Assembly (NCBI GenBank): GCA_003254925.1
Contig: QANZ01049049.1
Span: forward strand, 123,580 to 187,579
Reading direction: 5' to 3'
From: Chamaecrista fasciculata
Taxonomy: Eukaryota > Streptophyta > Magnoliopsida > Fabales > Fabaceae
Length of the DNA: 64,000 nucleotides
Positions within the stretch are counted from its first letter, which is position 1, and every line of letters begins with the position of its first letter. Shown here piece after piece: positions 47,461 to 59,139 of this stretch. The position numbers were made by a program, and so were the translations under genes. Below the pieces are notes generated by a model, which did no database searches, was not told where the DNA came from, and saw only the letters and a program-made list of their open reading frames with translations.

Positions 47461-48607
47461 CCCAAAAAAAATAACCTCGATCTTAAATATATAATGCACT
47501 ATATATATTTTATTTCCCTTTTCCATTCAATTACACAATCTCTTATAGAAAAACACAATAATGTAGAAGAGTGAAAAGTTTCTTTCTTGAGCTCCAAGTA
47601 TATACGAAAACTATTTGGGTTTGATTTCTTGTAAAAGCAAGTTACTTTATAGGAAGATAAAGTTGGTTAAAAGAAATGGGTACTCATTAATTAACGATCT
47701 AATCAGAAAACTGAATTTATTTTCAAGAAAGTGTATAAAGTGAATGAGATGCTTATCTTTCTAAAAAGGGCTTTGTGGCCATATTTATAGTTAAAGTTGT
47801 CAACAAAACGTTATCTCATTAATGTATTCTTGTTCAGCACAATTTTGGAATCCCTTTGCTATTTATTGATCTATAAAGCAAATACCTATCCTATGCTTCT
47901 ATTTTGGAAGCAGTTGCCACATAAAGTAGCCAAGACCCTTTATCTTTGTCTCGCCCTTCCTATTTATAATCTCTCTCTTTAATCTTTCTAAATTAAAAGA
48001 ACAATGATATATATATATATATCATTTTCGTGAGGAATAAGAAATCATTTAAATAATATAAATCATTTAAATTTATTATATAAATGGGATTTATTAGTGT
48101 AATAAATTTCGCTCACTCTAGCTACTAGCTAGCTCGATCTCCATATTCATCTCTCTTTTTCACATTCATATTGGGCTTTTAGCATCTACAGTAATTAATT
48201 AAGATCTAGATCCATCTTTGTGATTGTCATTTTCCTCCACCATCTTCTACTAATAATCCTTTTTTTTCTTAATTTTAAGACTAATTATTCATTTATTTAT
48301 TTATTACTATGCCCAGGAAGTCGAGCACTTAATGTAAACGTCCCTTAAAAATTTTGTATAGATATTTAAACTTAAGGTTAACACTTCATATTTCTTTCAT
48401 TAAATTCAACTCCCGTTTAATTGTATTTATTCATTTTAGTTGATAATTTAATATTATTTCTAAATAAATATTTTACTGAATTATACTAATCAGTGAATAA
48501 ATTTATTATCTATGAATTTGTGTTAGGTAGACGTCAATGAAAATACTTTTAATAAATAGTGGGATTTGCTATGATATATTCACTTTCAAAATTTGATCTT
48601 GATTATA

Positions 48608-48618
<11 letters not shown>

Positions 48619-48643
<25 letters not shown>
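48619..48643. repeat. TA microsatellite
   Basis: A pure TA run of about 12 units, the longest in the window. It can form a cruciform. Confidence 0.9.
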
Positions 48644-48647
<4 letters not shown>

Positions 48648-49084
48648 CTTAAGAATAGACATATATTGGCGCCGTTTATTTACCGTATGCGTTAGTAGTT
48701 TTAATCTTTGGTATTTGGTTAAAGAAGAACTTATAAGAGCTTCTCTTATTTTTCCATTAAAAAATTTTATCTTTATTCATATATTTTTATCAAATTTGAA
48801 AATATCTCTAAAGTATTTAATTAATATTATAATAGTAATCGTTACTGTTGAAGAATTGATGATATGATGAGCATACAAAAATAGTATTTAATATATTTAG
48901 TTTATTAAATTAATTCTAATAAACGCATTCTTAATCAGTGTTTGGAGATGATCGACTTATCAAGATTGAAATTTTATATCGGAGAATGTTTGTCGCAAAG
49001 ATATTAATTAATTACTTCAGCATGTTAGTTGCATATGCTCCATTATAGTCTGACTTCATTAACTGTTGATGAAAAAAAAAACCA

Positions 49085-49103
49085 ATATATATATATATAT
49101 ATA
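49085..49103. repeat. TA microsatellite
   Basis: A pure AT run of about nine units. Confidence 0.85.
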
Positions 49104-50945
49104 GGAGTTTGTGTTATGTTATGTATATATATTTGTTTGCCCTAAACATGGAGACGTTTTGTTGAAGTAATGACTTAAGGAGATAAATTTAAGAAGGGGA
49201 AATGAAAAAAAAAAAAGTGCGAATTTCAATAAAAAAAATGTATAAAAAGATGAAGCGAAATGTATAGTTAATTAACTGATTGGACGTATAGAGTAGTAAT
49301 AATAAACTAACAGCATAAAACAGTTAATTTTTAGATTTGTTTGTCATCACTCAAATTGATCTATCTCTTTAGGATAATCATTGCAATATGTTATTAAAAT
49401 TAAAATATTTTTCTAAAAAAGTCTGAAACAACACAAGTACACAACTATACTATTGGCTTAAATTCATTTTTTGTATATATATTTGTTATTGTATATGTTG
49501 TTTAATAATTTTATATGACTAATTATGAGAAACTAAAGGAATAATATTAAGAATTTTAATATCCAATTATGAGAAAGAATGTAAAAATATTTTTTTTATA
49601 TGATTATAAAATTTGACATAAAAAATACAGTACCCCACTTTAAAATTGTATTAGTTAGAAAAACAATTAAAATTATAAATTTAAAATTAATGAAATAACT
49701 AGAAATATCATGTAAAAATCAAAATAGTAACATTATTATCAAGATTTCAATTCTATATAGCAAATTATATAATAAGAAAAGAAAGAGTATATTATTATAT
49801 AGAGTGTTTGAAGTTTGAAGTTTGAAGTTGAAGAATGACACGTGGGTACACGCACAGCTTCAGAAACTAATTAATCATAGGTCCCACTTCAACACAGCAA
49901 ATAATTACTACACAAATCATGGATATTTGAAAAAGAAAGGTGATGTATGCATGGGAGTATAAGGTTTGCATATGTGAGATACTGATCCAATCATAAAGTA
50001 TACATATTTGCGCAAAGAGTTAGCCCTTAACTTATGGTAGTAAAATTAAGGGGAATTTAATAATTAAGGGGAGAATGAGAGATACATAAGGAAGAAGATA
50101 ATCGAGAGATCAAAGAAGAGAAGAGATATATGGAAGAGGAATGTGAAGCCGTCACTCATTCTCCAACATCATCCTTCACCTAACAAAAGTTTCCATCTAT
50201 CCTCAAATTAGACACAAACACTAAACTTTCACAATCACGATTCATTAATTTATCATACATGCATATATATATATATAGATATATTATCTTTGATTAATTT
50301 TCTTCTTTGGTAGGGATAATTATAATTTTATTTCAAAATATATATCTTAATATATAGTAATAAACATATAAATTGGTTATTAATCAAAAGATATATAAAT
50401 TAACACACCTTATTTTTTAAAAGTTTAATTTACATTATTAAAATTTATAAAAGTCCTGAAATCTATACATTTTAATCATTTAATATTTATAAGTTATGTT
50501 CAAAAAATAAATTTAAATTAAATAATTATATTTGTATTATGTATTTGAATTTCAATAACTAATTAAACTATATATATGTATACTTTAAAAAATTGGATTA
50601 TCAAGCTAATGTGGTTTTTATTTAAAGATTAAAATTTTATCTTTACTATTAGAGAGAGATAGAGAAAAAAAAAGACTAATATTTTGACATCTAAAATATT
50701 ATCAAGTTGACAATTTAATCATTGAAAAATTAAAATACCGTATATTATTTAATCAATAAAAATGATAAATAATGGTAAATAATAATAAATATATTATTTT
50801 GATATTTTTCATCAGCTAAATTTTAATTTTTCAAAAAACGAATTTAGCTCAATGATTTTTCAGTTAATTTACTCTCTCTCTATATATATAATTTTAAACG
50901 TCCATGGCGTGTTCTCTTCAATATATATGTGGAATCACATGTGTC

Positions 50946-50966
50946 CTTGAGCACTTCGTGCTCAAG
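50946..50966. repeat. Perfect short hairpin, 9-bp stem and 3-base loop
   Basis: CTTGAGCAC, loop TTC, then GTGCTCAAG form a perfect stem in otherwise AT-rich DNA. The function is unknown. Confidence 0.8.
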
Positions 50967-51913
50967 TCATCAGGTCCCGTTGATTTAGGGTTTATGTGCC
51001 TTAATTACTATGACCCTCTGTCTTTTTCAATTCAACATATATCGATAATTTCATTTACACACTAAATCTCTTGACTAACTTTCATTTATATTTTAAGTGC
51101 CTTAATCTTCGTAAATATTACACTATCGATGCTTTTTTTAATCCTCGTTCCTCCCAATTAATGCTTAATTAATCTCAAAGCCAAGTTACATTAATCTCGC
51201 TCAATATCTATGTATCTATCTATAATTCTATATATATTGTCTCCCTCCGTCGTCACTAGCTCGTCGCTATTACCATACTTATATTATTATATATATATAT
51301 AGTTGTCAATGATGACTGTTCCATTGTCATGGTCCAAGTCACATATCTTGGTATTAATGTGGGGCCACTTATATATGATCCCAATTTATTATTTACAGTG
51401 GCGAAAAAGACACATCATCTGAATAAGCAAAGTGACCAATCTTACAAGTAATCCTCATGTATCCTTCCTTCCTTCCTTCAATTCATTGATTTCTTTTATT
51501 TTTATTAACATTAATGCAAGATACTAAGTTCATTCATCCTTTTGTCACACTCACATACATAGTGAACTTATAGCTCTATTATTTCCATTATTCCTGGTTA
51601 ATTCCTACCACAGCTTTAATAATATATGTGCTATATATTAATTTTGGAGTCCAGTCATCATCTCACTTTCCATATATATGTACATCACTCTCCCTAATTA
51701 TTGTCATTTATTTACATCATATAAATGGACAAATTTCATTTTTGTCCTCATTTACATTATTATTATTTTATTATTATTATTGCCTACCCTGCATTATTTC
51801 TTTAATTTCTTCATGTATATATACAGCAGAGTAGAAAAGAAAATTTGAATTAATTTTTTTATAAGAAATAAAATAAAATTCCAGATAAGTGTATAGAACA
51901 AGTTTTAATGGGC

Positions 51914-52024
51914 CTTGGGTGCTTGATGATCATGTCAAGGGACCCAAAGACAATATGAGTGGCCCACAAGTCCCATCGTTCGAAGCTATTATTCTGTGAT
52001 CAAAATTGGAACAGATGGGACTTG
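51914..52024. repeat. Two adjacent hairpin-forming inverted repeats
   Basis: Hairpin 1 (51915-51947) pairs TTGGGT with ACCCAA and, further in, CTTGA with TCAAG around an 8-base loop. Hairpin 2 (51967-52024) pairs CAAGTCCCATCGTTC with GAACAGATGGGACTTG, 15 pairs with one bulged A and a loop of about 27 bases. Both sit in an island less AT-rich than its surroundings. The arms are shorter than those of typical plant microRNA precursors and match none that I recognise. Confidence 0.7.
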
Positions 52025-52117
52025 CAACTTCATGATTGGCATTAAATTAAATTTCCAGCTATTAAACTTGAATTATTTTCTTGTTTTTCTTAGAGCTGTG
52101 TGACCATGCATGTCCTG

Positions 52118-52131
52118 GGATCTGCAGATCC
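52118..52131. repeat. Perfect 14-bp palindrome
   Basis: GGATCTGCAGATCC is fully self-complementary. It lies about 100 bases right of the hairpin pair. Confidence 0.85.
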
Positions 52132-52258
52132 ATCAAATGCTTCACGTGCTTCTCAATATTCAATCTATCTTCCGACTTCTATATATATTTTGATCATATC
52201 ATTACTCTAAAGCATGGGCACATATACATATATATACATAAAGGTTTTAATTTGTTAC

Positions 52259-52270
52259 AGGGAGCTCCCT
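52259..52270. repeat. Perfect 12-bp palindrome
   Basis: AGGGAGCTCCCT is fully self-complementary. It matches the last 12 bases of miR319 by sequence but lacks the rest (see rejected items). Confidence 0.8.
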
Positions 52271-53423
52271 AGAGTTCTCCGTAGTAAAATCTCATTTATA
52301 TTTATTTTGGTACTTTTCAATTTTGAAATTACAAATTTAGTTTAAACCAATATATACTTGGATATCTATTACTCTGCATAAACAATATTTCCAAGCCATC
52401 AGAATAAGCTAAGGTACTGACGCTTTGGGACTTTTTCTATATTGATAACCCAACAATAAAACAAAACAGTACAGCCACTTTTGTAGTTCTTAAAATTTGG
52501 GCTATTTTTTTTCAAAGAAAAAAGAAAATGCTCATAAAGTCGTAGACAAAGATTGAACGCATATAAAGAGTGTGATGACAAAGTATTGAGAAAAAAAAAT
52601 AAATGAAAATTTTGGTTTAGATTTTGGGACATTCTATAAGTAATTACCTTGTTCAACGAACCTAACAAAAATACAAAAGCAAAGCCCCAGGAAAAGTGTT
52701 GGACTAGCTAGTGCTATATTTATATATATATTGAGATCTAGCTTGACATTTTGATTCACAAGGTCCCCAAATCTTTTGAACGATACGTAATGCAACAAAA
52801 GTTAATCAACATTCAACATTAACGATAAAAGGTAAACGAAATAATCATAAAAAAATATTCTGCCATTGGACATATATAATATCGATCAGCTGCTGGCCGG
52901 GTTATTAATTAATTAATTTCCACTACACATAGATGTAAAGTATCACTGCGCGCCTGTGATATATATGTCGTACAAAAAGATATTGATTAAAATCAATATT
53001 GTCATTATTTTAATTAATTGCCCATATATGTATAATTTCTCCTCTGGCAGAAGATAATTAGGGGATGGATTATAGTGGGAGTGGGGGATAACTATAATTG
53101 TAATAATAATAAATTATTAATACGACACAAATAAAAAAAGGAGTATTTTGGAGGGTTTCTCTGAGAATTTTGCTTTGGCTTTTTGTCCCCATATGTATAT
53201 GATGATCATGCATGGCATATCAAATGCTCAACCGTTATTAGCTACAACAAGATTTCTTGTAACTTTGGTTTTTCTTGAAACTTGCTTGCTTTAACTAACC
53301 CGCAGTCCTTGCTGGAATATTAATTAATGCTGTAAATAATAAAGAATTTCTAAATATTTATTTATTAAATCTTCCTAAGGAAACTGTACATGCGTGATTG
53401 TGTGCGCATAAATATAAATATAT

Positions 53424-53600
53424 AACTCGGTTGATCCAGTTGGTAAGTAATTAATCCACAATCCATAAAGTCGTGAGTTCGAATATCGATGTCGATGTGA
53501 GGACTTGTTGATAGACAATCTGTAAGTACCTCCGTAAACGCTCATAGAGTCTTGAGACATGTCCTGACCTTGGTGAGTCCCAACGGTCAACTCGTTTAAA
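53424..53600 (+). mobile_element. tRNA-like SINE-related sequence close upstream of the NAC gene
   Basis: CGGTTGATCCAGTTGGTAAG (53429-53448) resembles a Pol III A box. GTGAGTTCGAATATCG (53473-53488) resembles a B box at tRNA-like spacing. The following 110 bases are unusually GC-balanced for this region. The whole looks like a tRNA-derived SINE or a diverged tRNA copy. I found no clear poly-A tail or target duplication. It ends about 240 bases before the NAC start codon. Confidence 0.5.
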
Positions 53601-53682
53601 CTTTTATATATATATATAGTTGATGATACTTCCTCTGGCTAGCTAGCTAGCAGAAAAGTTGGTACCCACATATTTATTTATT

Positions 53683-53700
53683 TATATATATATATATATA
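53683..53700. repeat. TA microsatellite in the NAC promoter
   Basis: A pure TA run about 140 bases before the NAC start codon. It may overlap TATA-type core promoter sequence. Confidence 0.85.
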
Positions 53701-53840
53701 TTATCGATATTGTGAGATCGAGCTAGGTGCTTTAATTATATATATATAGATTATCCGATCCACCAACCAAATATATATATAGGAGTGAGTATTTGTTAAT
53801 TTGTGGATCGATATTATATCTTTGGGTAAGTAAGTAAAGA

Positions 53841-56800
53841 ATGGGTCTTAGAGACATAGGAGCATCACTTCCTCCTGGGTTTCGGTTTTATCCAAGCGAT
53901 GAGGAGCTTGTGTGTCATTACCTTTACAAAAAGATCACAAATGAACATCTTCTTAAGGGCACTTTGGTCGAAATTGACTTGCATACTTGCGAGCCATGGC
54001 AGCTTCCTGGTATGTATATATATTAGTTTCTAGCTAATTATTCTTTCTCCATCCTCTTCATCGTTTCTTTAATTTCTAGCTACCCTTTTTGTTTCATATA
54101 TAATGAAATCAAATTAATCTTTAATTAATTGTAACAACATATATGAATATCATATATATCACATGATGGGTTACTTCACGGAAAAGATATAGATCTTGTA
54201 ATCTTGGTCTGCTCACGAACCAGAGATATATGATTTATATATAATTTTATATAGACTACTCGATCTTGTGTATTTAATTAACATTTATTATAATATATAT
54301 ATATATATATTTATATATGAATATGATCATGGTCGGTCTAGGAACAAAGTATAGGCAAGGCAAAGAAGTTAATGGAAAATATATTCCACAACAGGCAGAC
54401 AGGCATACCGCATATGAATGTCTGTCAAACATATATAACTCATATTATCAGACAATAATTTTTTATTTTCCAGTAGACGGAGAGAGAGAGAGAGAGAGAC
54501 ATATATGCTTGAGAATTGAATGCCAACCAATTCTTGATAATTTTATATATTCTAGATCTGTGTTAATTGTTATCACAGCGCACCCACAAGTTTATATAAT
54601 TATTTATTTTATTTTATTCTAGTTTTTTCTTTTCTCTGTTCTTTTTTTTCATTTCTCTGTTCTGTTGAAGCCTTTTCATCAAAACTTTTTTGTTTGCAGA
54701 GTTATTCTCTGTTCGTCTTCTTTCCTTAGTTATATGATCGACGTCAGTTTCCTTTCATAAATCATATGGAAATAAGGAAAACCTTTATAAATTCTTATTA
54801 TCAGTGTTCAAAATTGTAATACAATTAAATAATTAAATAGTAGGAATAATTGAAAGATTTGTTTTTTAGTCATTATTTCTGGCACAGTAAATTTTAAACA
54901 CCCGCGTGCTATGTCGTCTGTTTCGGATATACATATTCACTCAATTATTATTTCTTGCTCTAGCTTGTCTATATATATTTGGAATCAAAACAAATGCATT
55001 TTACATGCATGGCCTATAATTTGTAGGGGTGCTTCTCTCATGTGAAAATTTTGTCTCTCTATGATCTATTTCATTTTCCCACACATGCATGCCATTTATG
55101 TATTCCAAACTAGAGTATTTTAGGGTCTCCACTATATATATATATGCACATGCATATGCTATATATACATGCACCATATGGATAAATATCAGTTCTGTCA
55201 TGTATAATTTGATTGGTTCTTCTTGCAAAGCTTTCTCCACATGTTATGATTATTTTATTGAAAATTTTGATACTATGAAGTATGAACATGTAAAGAGCTG
55301 CAACGAAATCTAATCCTTAATGATTTGTCGTCATCAAACTCAAGATGATTCGTGCATATAATAATAAAGTATTACTTAATAATATCTAAGTTGACAGAGC
55401 AATAATATACATTCTTCTCTCAGAAGCAACCAATATTGACGTTGTAACATAGTTAATCGCACTGTCTATTATATATATTTATATACTTGATCTTGATTTC
55501 TTGCGTAAATGAAATCAACCTAGTTCAAATTGTTACACAACATTATGAAAGAAAGGTGTGTGAAAGGGGTAAAAAGGGAATTAATTAAGAAGGAAAAACA
55601 GGGTACGTACGACGCTAGGCTATTACATAGCAAACTCCTTAAAACTTCCCTAGAGTAATTAATATGCTTGAGATTACATATCATTATATTTGATATATAT
55701 ACATGCGTGAAGTAGCTAACATGATAGTGATTCATCGACACCTAATCATTACACCTCTTAACAATGACACACGTATATTATATTTATATAAATGTATGAG
55801 ATATTTTAATTTTGAGAGGTAGACAGACATGTTTTGGTTTGGCGATACAATAATATACAATACATATGTATTAATTTGATTGATGATGATGATATTGATG
55901 ATACAACGTAACAATATTACTGTATGTATTGTATGTAGAGGTGGCAAAGCTAAACGCAAACGAATGGTACTTCTTCAGCTTCAGGGACCGTAAATACGCG
56001 ACAGGGTTTCGGACGAATAGGGCGACGACATGTGGATATTGGAAAGCGACAGGAAAGGATAGGACAGTGGTGGAGCCAATGACAGGTGAGGTTGTAGGGA
56101 TGAGAAAGACGTTGGTGTTCTACAGGAACAGAGCCCCCAATGGTATGAAGACCGGTTGGATCATGCATGAGTTTAGATTGGAGACCCCACACATGCCCCC
56201 TAAGGTTCATCTCTAGCTATAATTTTTTTTTTTTTTTTTCATAAGGTATCTACTAGTCCAACTCGCCTTTACGAAAGAGTGCTCTATTTAAGAGTTTGTC
56301 GTTGATTAATTAGTTGCTCTGTATACACAATATGAGATTTGAACCTCCAACCTAATTACTTAAGCGACCTAATGAACTCGACCAATAGCCATAAACCAAT
56401 ATGCCACCCAAGCTTAGTTATATCTTTCTCTCTTATCTCTCACATATATCATTTTATATATTTATAACTTTTGGCATACACATACAGGAGGACTGGGTCT
56501 TGTGTAGAGTTTTTCACAAAAGCAGATCAGACAACGGTGTCAAACTAAGCCCACAATTTGACATGTTCGAGACCACACCTAATCATTCCCTTGCTCTGCC
56601 TTCGTCATCTCCAACCAATCACACTCTGCCACCTGGCTTCACATCTTTCTCCTCCATTATGCCAACCCATCGTCATAATCATCAAAACATTGCTACTACT
56701 ACTACTACTAATTCTCTCATGAATCTTCTTCAATTTTCTCGGGAAGCAAACACCAACAACGATAGCACAGTTACTCATCAAGATATTCCAAAAGGAGATC

Positions 56801-56934
56801 ACGATCATGGATATGATGATGATGGATTCTTATGGAACATGGATCTCCAAGAAAATAGCTTCCCAAACGACGACGTCGCCTCAAATTTGGACGTAATGAG
56901 ATTCGAGGATCATGATAGTATGGTTTTCTTATAA
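53841..56934 (+). CDS. NAC-domain transcription factor, complete (NAC021/022- or NAC074-like)
   Basis: This is a plant-specific DNA-binding transcription factor. Three exons: 53841-54009, 55939-56204 and 56488-56934, giving 293 residues. The NAC domain has all five subdomains: [66 protein letters not shown] with [20 protein letters not shown], and [20 protein letters not shown] with LCRVFHKSR. Intron positions are those usual in NAC genes. The C-terminal activation region is rich in Ser, Thr, Asn and His, with an acidic end ([15 protein letters not shown]) and a final MVFL. The start has good context behind stops. I see no EQVPCFS-type segment, so the miR164 site known from CUC/NAC1 relatives is absent. 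Intron 1 is long (1.9 kb), and intron 2 is mostly a SINE. The exact orthologue is uncertain. Confidence 0.93.
54293..54310. repeat. TA microsatellite in NAC intron 1
   Basis: A pure AT run of about nine units. Confidence 0.85.
54481..54499. repeat. GA microsatellite in NAC intron 1
   Basis: A pure AG run of about nine units. GA repeats can bind plant GAGA-type (BBR/BPC) factors, so it is a possible regulatory site, by inference. Confidence 0.85.
56222..56396 (-). mobile_element. tRNA-derived SINE inserted in NAC intron 2
   Basis: On the minus strand the head reads TTGGTCGAGTTCATTAGGTC (A-box region) and then GTTGGAGGTTCAAATCTC (B box). A body of about 100 bases and an A tail follow (T run at 56223-56241 on plus). 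The flanks are TAGCTATAA on the left and TAGCCATAA on the right, 8 of 9 alike, as expected for a target duplication. The element fills most of the 283-base intron and begins 17 bases behind the exon 2 donor. Confidence 0.75.
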
Positions 56935-57593
56935 ATCCTGCCGTCTACCTATATATATTTATGTCCTATCATATGCATGCATGAAAATTACTAAAATTTG
57001 TTGATTTGTGAAAGTTATATTAATGTGTTTACCGGGCTTGGCTTTAAATTGGGAGTTGTTTAAGGTTGTAGTGTACTGTTCAATTGTTTAGTATATATAA
57101 TTAAGGTCGTCAATGTATATGTATATATATATTAGATTTTTTTTTTTCGTCATTTCTAATTTATAGTTCTTTAATTAATTTTGGGATTTATAGAGAAAAA
57201 ATTGTTCATCTATGTACATTCCCTAATTTATAATTAGTAAACACAACTGTTCAGCTAGCGGATATAGACTTACATACGCGTGTGCATGGAAATTAGGATG
57301 GCACTAATTTATATTACCCAACCTTTTATACTGGCTCCTCGCCACGATCTTCAATTACAGCCTCATCTAATTAGTACGTGGCTATTGCAGGATATGTACG
57401 ACGAGAGACATATATAATTAACAATGACAAGTAGTAATAGATAATAATTCTCATTTTCTTTTTTTTTAAAAAAAAGATAAATCTCTTTTTGATGCATACA
57501 ATGCTAAGTATGCAAAATCGCATTAGTGATTAAATAATATGTAGCATATATATATATATATATATTAATCTCAATTTCTATGAACTATTATGT
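56935..57593 (+). other. NAC 3' untranslated region and AT-rich flank
   Basis: The first 150-250 bases behind the stop are likely transcribed. The rest is AT-rich, with a TA microsatellite at 57546-57565 and no gene-like frame. Confidence 0.5.
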
Positions 57594-57601
57594 TTATTTT
57601 C

Positions 57602-58173
57602 CAGTTGTCAGAACCAACCCGGATAGAGACTCGGACAAGCATTCGGTTCACGATTTGATTGGTTCAATCGGTTGAACCGTCGGTCGGACCGGATGATTCA
57701 ATAAATAATTATTTTTAATATAATAAATATAAATACTCTATATATTTTTTGTTTGTGGTTTAAGAGATGCATTTAATTTATTACTAAATACATTTCTTCA
57801 TCTAAATAATATAATTTTTCTCTCCACCACTAGAGATTATAGATTAAATGCATTTTTTCAAGCAAATGAATAGATTGAATGCATCCTAAACAAGATCTTA
57901 TAAGTCATAAATTCATAATAATTAATTAAATTTAACATTTTGACCCTCAAATTTCAAGTTCAACAAAAAATAGAGGAAGGGTACCAAATAAGAGAATATT
58001 TAGAGAGCAAAAAAAAAAAAAAACTAGTTGGACCACCGGTTCGGTCCGGTTCGCCAGTTTTGTCCGGTTAAAACCGGTCCAACCGACAGTTTAGTTTTTT
58101 TGGTCGAACCCACTCGCTTTCACATTCCGTTGGCAGTTGGACCGTCCGATCCGGTCCGATTCTGACAACACTG
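57602..58173. mobile_element. hAT-type non-autonomous element with perfect 8-bp target duplication
   Basis: TTATTTTC stands directly before (57594-57601) and directly after (58174-58181) the element, a perfect 8-bp duplication as made by hAT transposases. The left end is CAGTTGTCAGAACC. The complement of the right end is CAGTGTTGTCAGAATC, so the termini match with a 2-base indel. Subterminal regions are full of CCGGTTCGG/CCGGTCC-like motifs on both sides, and the centre is AT-rich. There is no transposase. The intact target duplication suggests a fairly recent insertion. Confidence 0.88.
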
Positions 58174-58181
58174 TTATTTTC

Positions 58182-59139
58182 TATACGTAGCGCGCTGTAA
58201 GCCTTGAAGTACGTAATAGCTAGTAGTGAATTTAAAGGCGTCGATCTGCTGTTTATATATGGAGTAATGGATTATGGAGTCCCGTAAAGAGATTCTTTGA
58301 TTCATTCATTTGAAAACGCGTTCGCTTTTTTCGCTTTTTGCTTTAGCAAATAGTGTTTTTCCTGTTTCTTTCATTTGTATCGTTGGCATTATTTTATTTC
58401 AAAAATTAAACCTTGATTTAGGAATGAATGGCGGCTATTTCACCATCCTTTTCAGTTGAGAGAGACGTAGGTAAGGACGCGAATAATTGAGATTGAGAGG
58501 GCCCATGATTAAATTATCATCCCATGCTCCCTTTAAACATCAACAATTAATACCATACTTATGTCACATACCTTTTTCTGATATACTTGATTATTAACAA
58601 TTGGGACACTTCTCACTTTTCTTGTAACACATTTTTATTTTTTATGTCATACATTGCGTGATTGCCGTCATTCGTCAGTCAGCTCAACACTCAACCAAAG
58701 TAGATTTGTTGTTAGTGGGTTTTGTTCAATCCAGGCCCAATAATGAAAGGCCATAAGCAAAGTTATCCAGCACATATTGGGCATGGATTAATGGATGGAA
58801 TGGACCCATGGGCCATGTTTCATTGAGCATAATTCGATGAGAAGAAAATGAAATTTAATTTTGTCAATCGTCTTAAGTAACAATTCAAAGGACCTTGCCG
58901 GAAAACATTTAGTTCGTTTCTGTATTTTTCAGTTACCATATATGTGTGGGCTTCTCAATAAGTCAATATATTCATCTAGTTTTGCCTCTTTTTATATGTT
59001 ATAACTTATATTACTATTCGCCCTCCAAATGACTTGACCCAAAATTCATTCGGTTCATTGGGTTGGAATTTACCCAAACTTCTGATTCGCCTGTACAAGT
59101 AGCTTTTAGACAAAAAAAAACAGGACGCGACCATTTTTT
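58182..59139. other. Intergenic region, nothing recognised
   Basis: AT-rich sequence with no gene-like frame, tandem array or RNA gene that I could support. Confidence 0.5.

Larger units (their letters stand above)
41151..53840. other. Gene-poor AT-rich region of about 12.7 kb upstream of the NAC gene
   Basis: I find no exon set or family signature here. All open frames are short and AT-driven. The region holds TA and GT microsatellites, one Mutator-like MITE (44824-45336), SINE-like tRNA boxes and a cluster of palindromes at 51.9-52.3 kb (separate entries). TATA-rich blocks, a CACGTGG G-box at about 49840 and less AT-rich islands near 48.1, 50.0 and 51.3-52.1 kb could be distant control elements of the NAC gene, but that is inference. 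Confidence 0.5.

Noticed and set aside
52246-52270. Possible miR319/miR159 precursor because of AGGGAGCTCCCT
   Set aside because: The 5' part of the mature sequence (TTGGACTGA) is absent and no complementary star strand is seen upstream. The match is a 12-bp palindrome.
53424-53500. True tRNA gene
   Set aside because: The acceptor and anticodon arms do not pair convincingly. Only A/B-box-like words are present, so it is listed as SINE-related.
54317-54622. 101-codon frame in NAC intron 1
   Set aside because: It lies inside the intron between two clear NAC exons, runs through a GA microsatellite and has no family signature.
56488-56934. miR164 target site in the NAC gene
   Set aside because: The C-terminal region has no EQVPCFS-like coding segment, which carries the site in miR164-regulated NACs.
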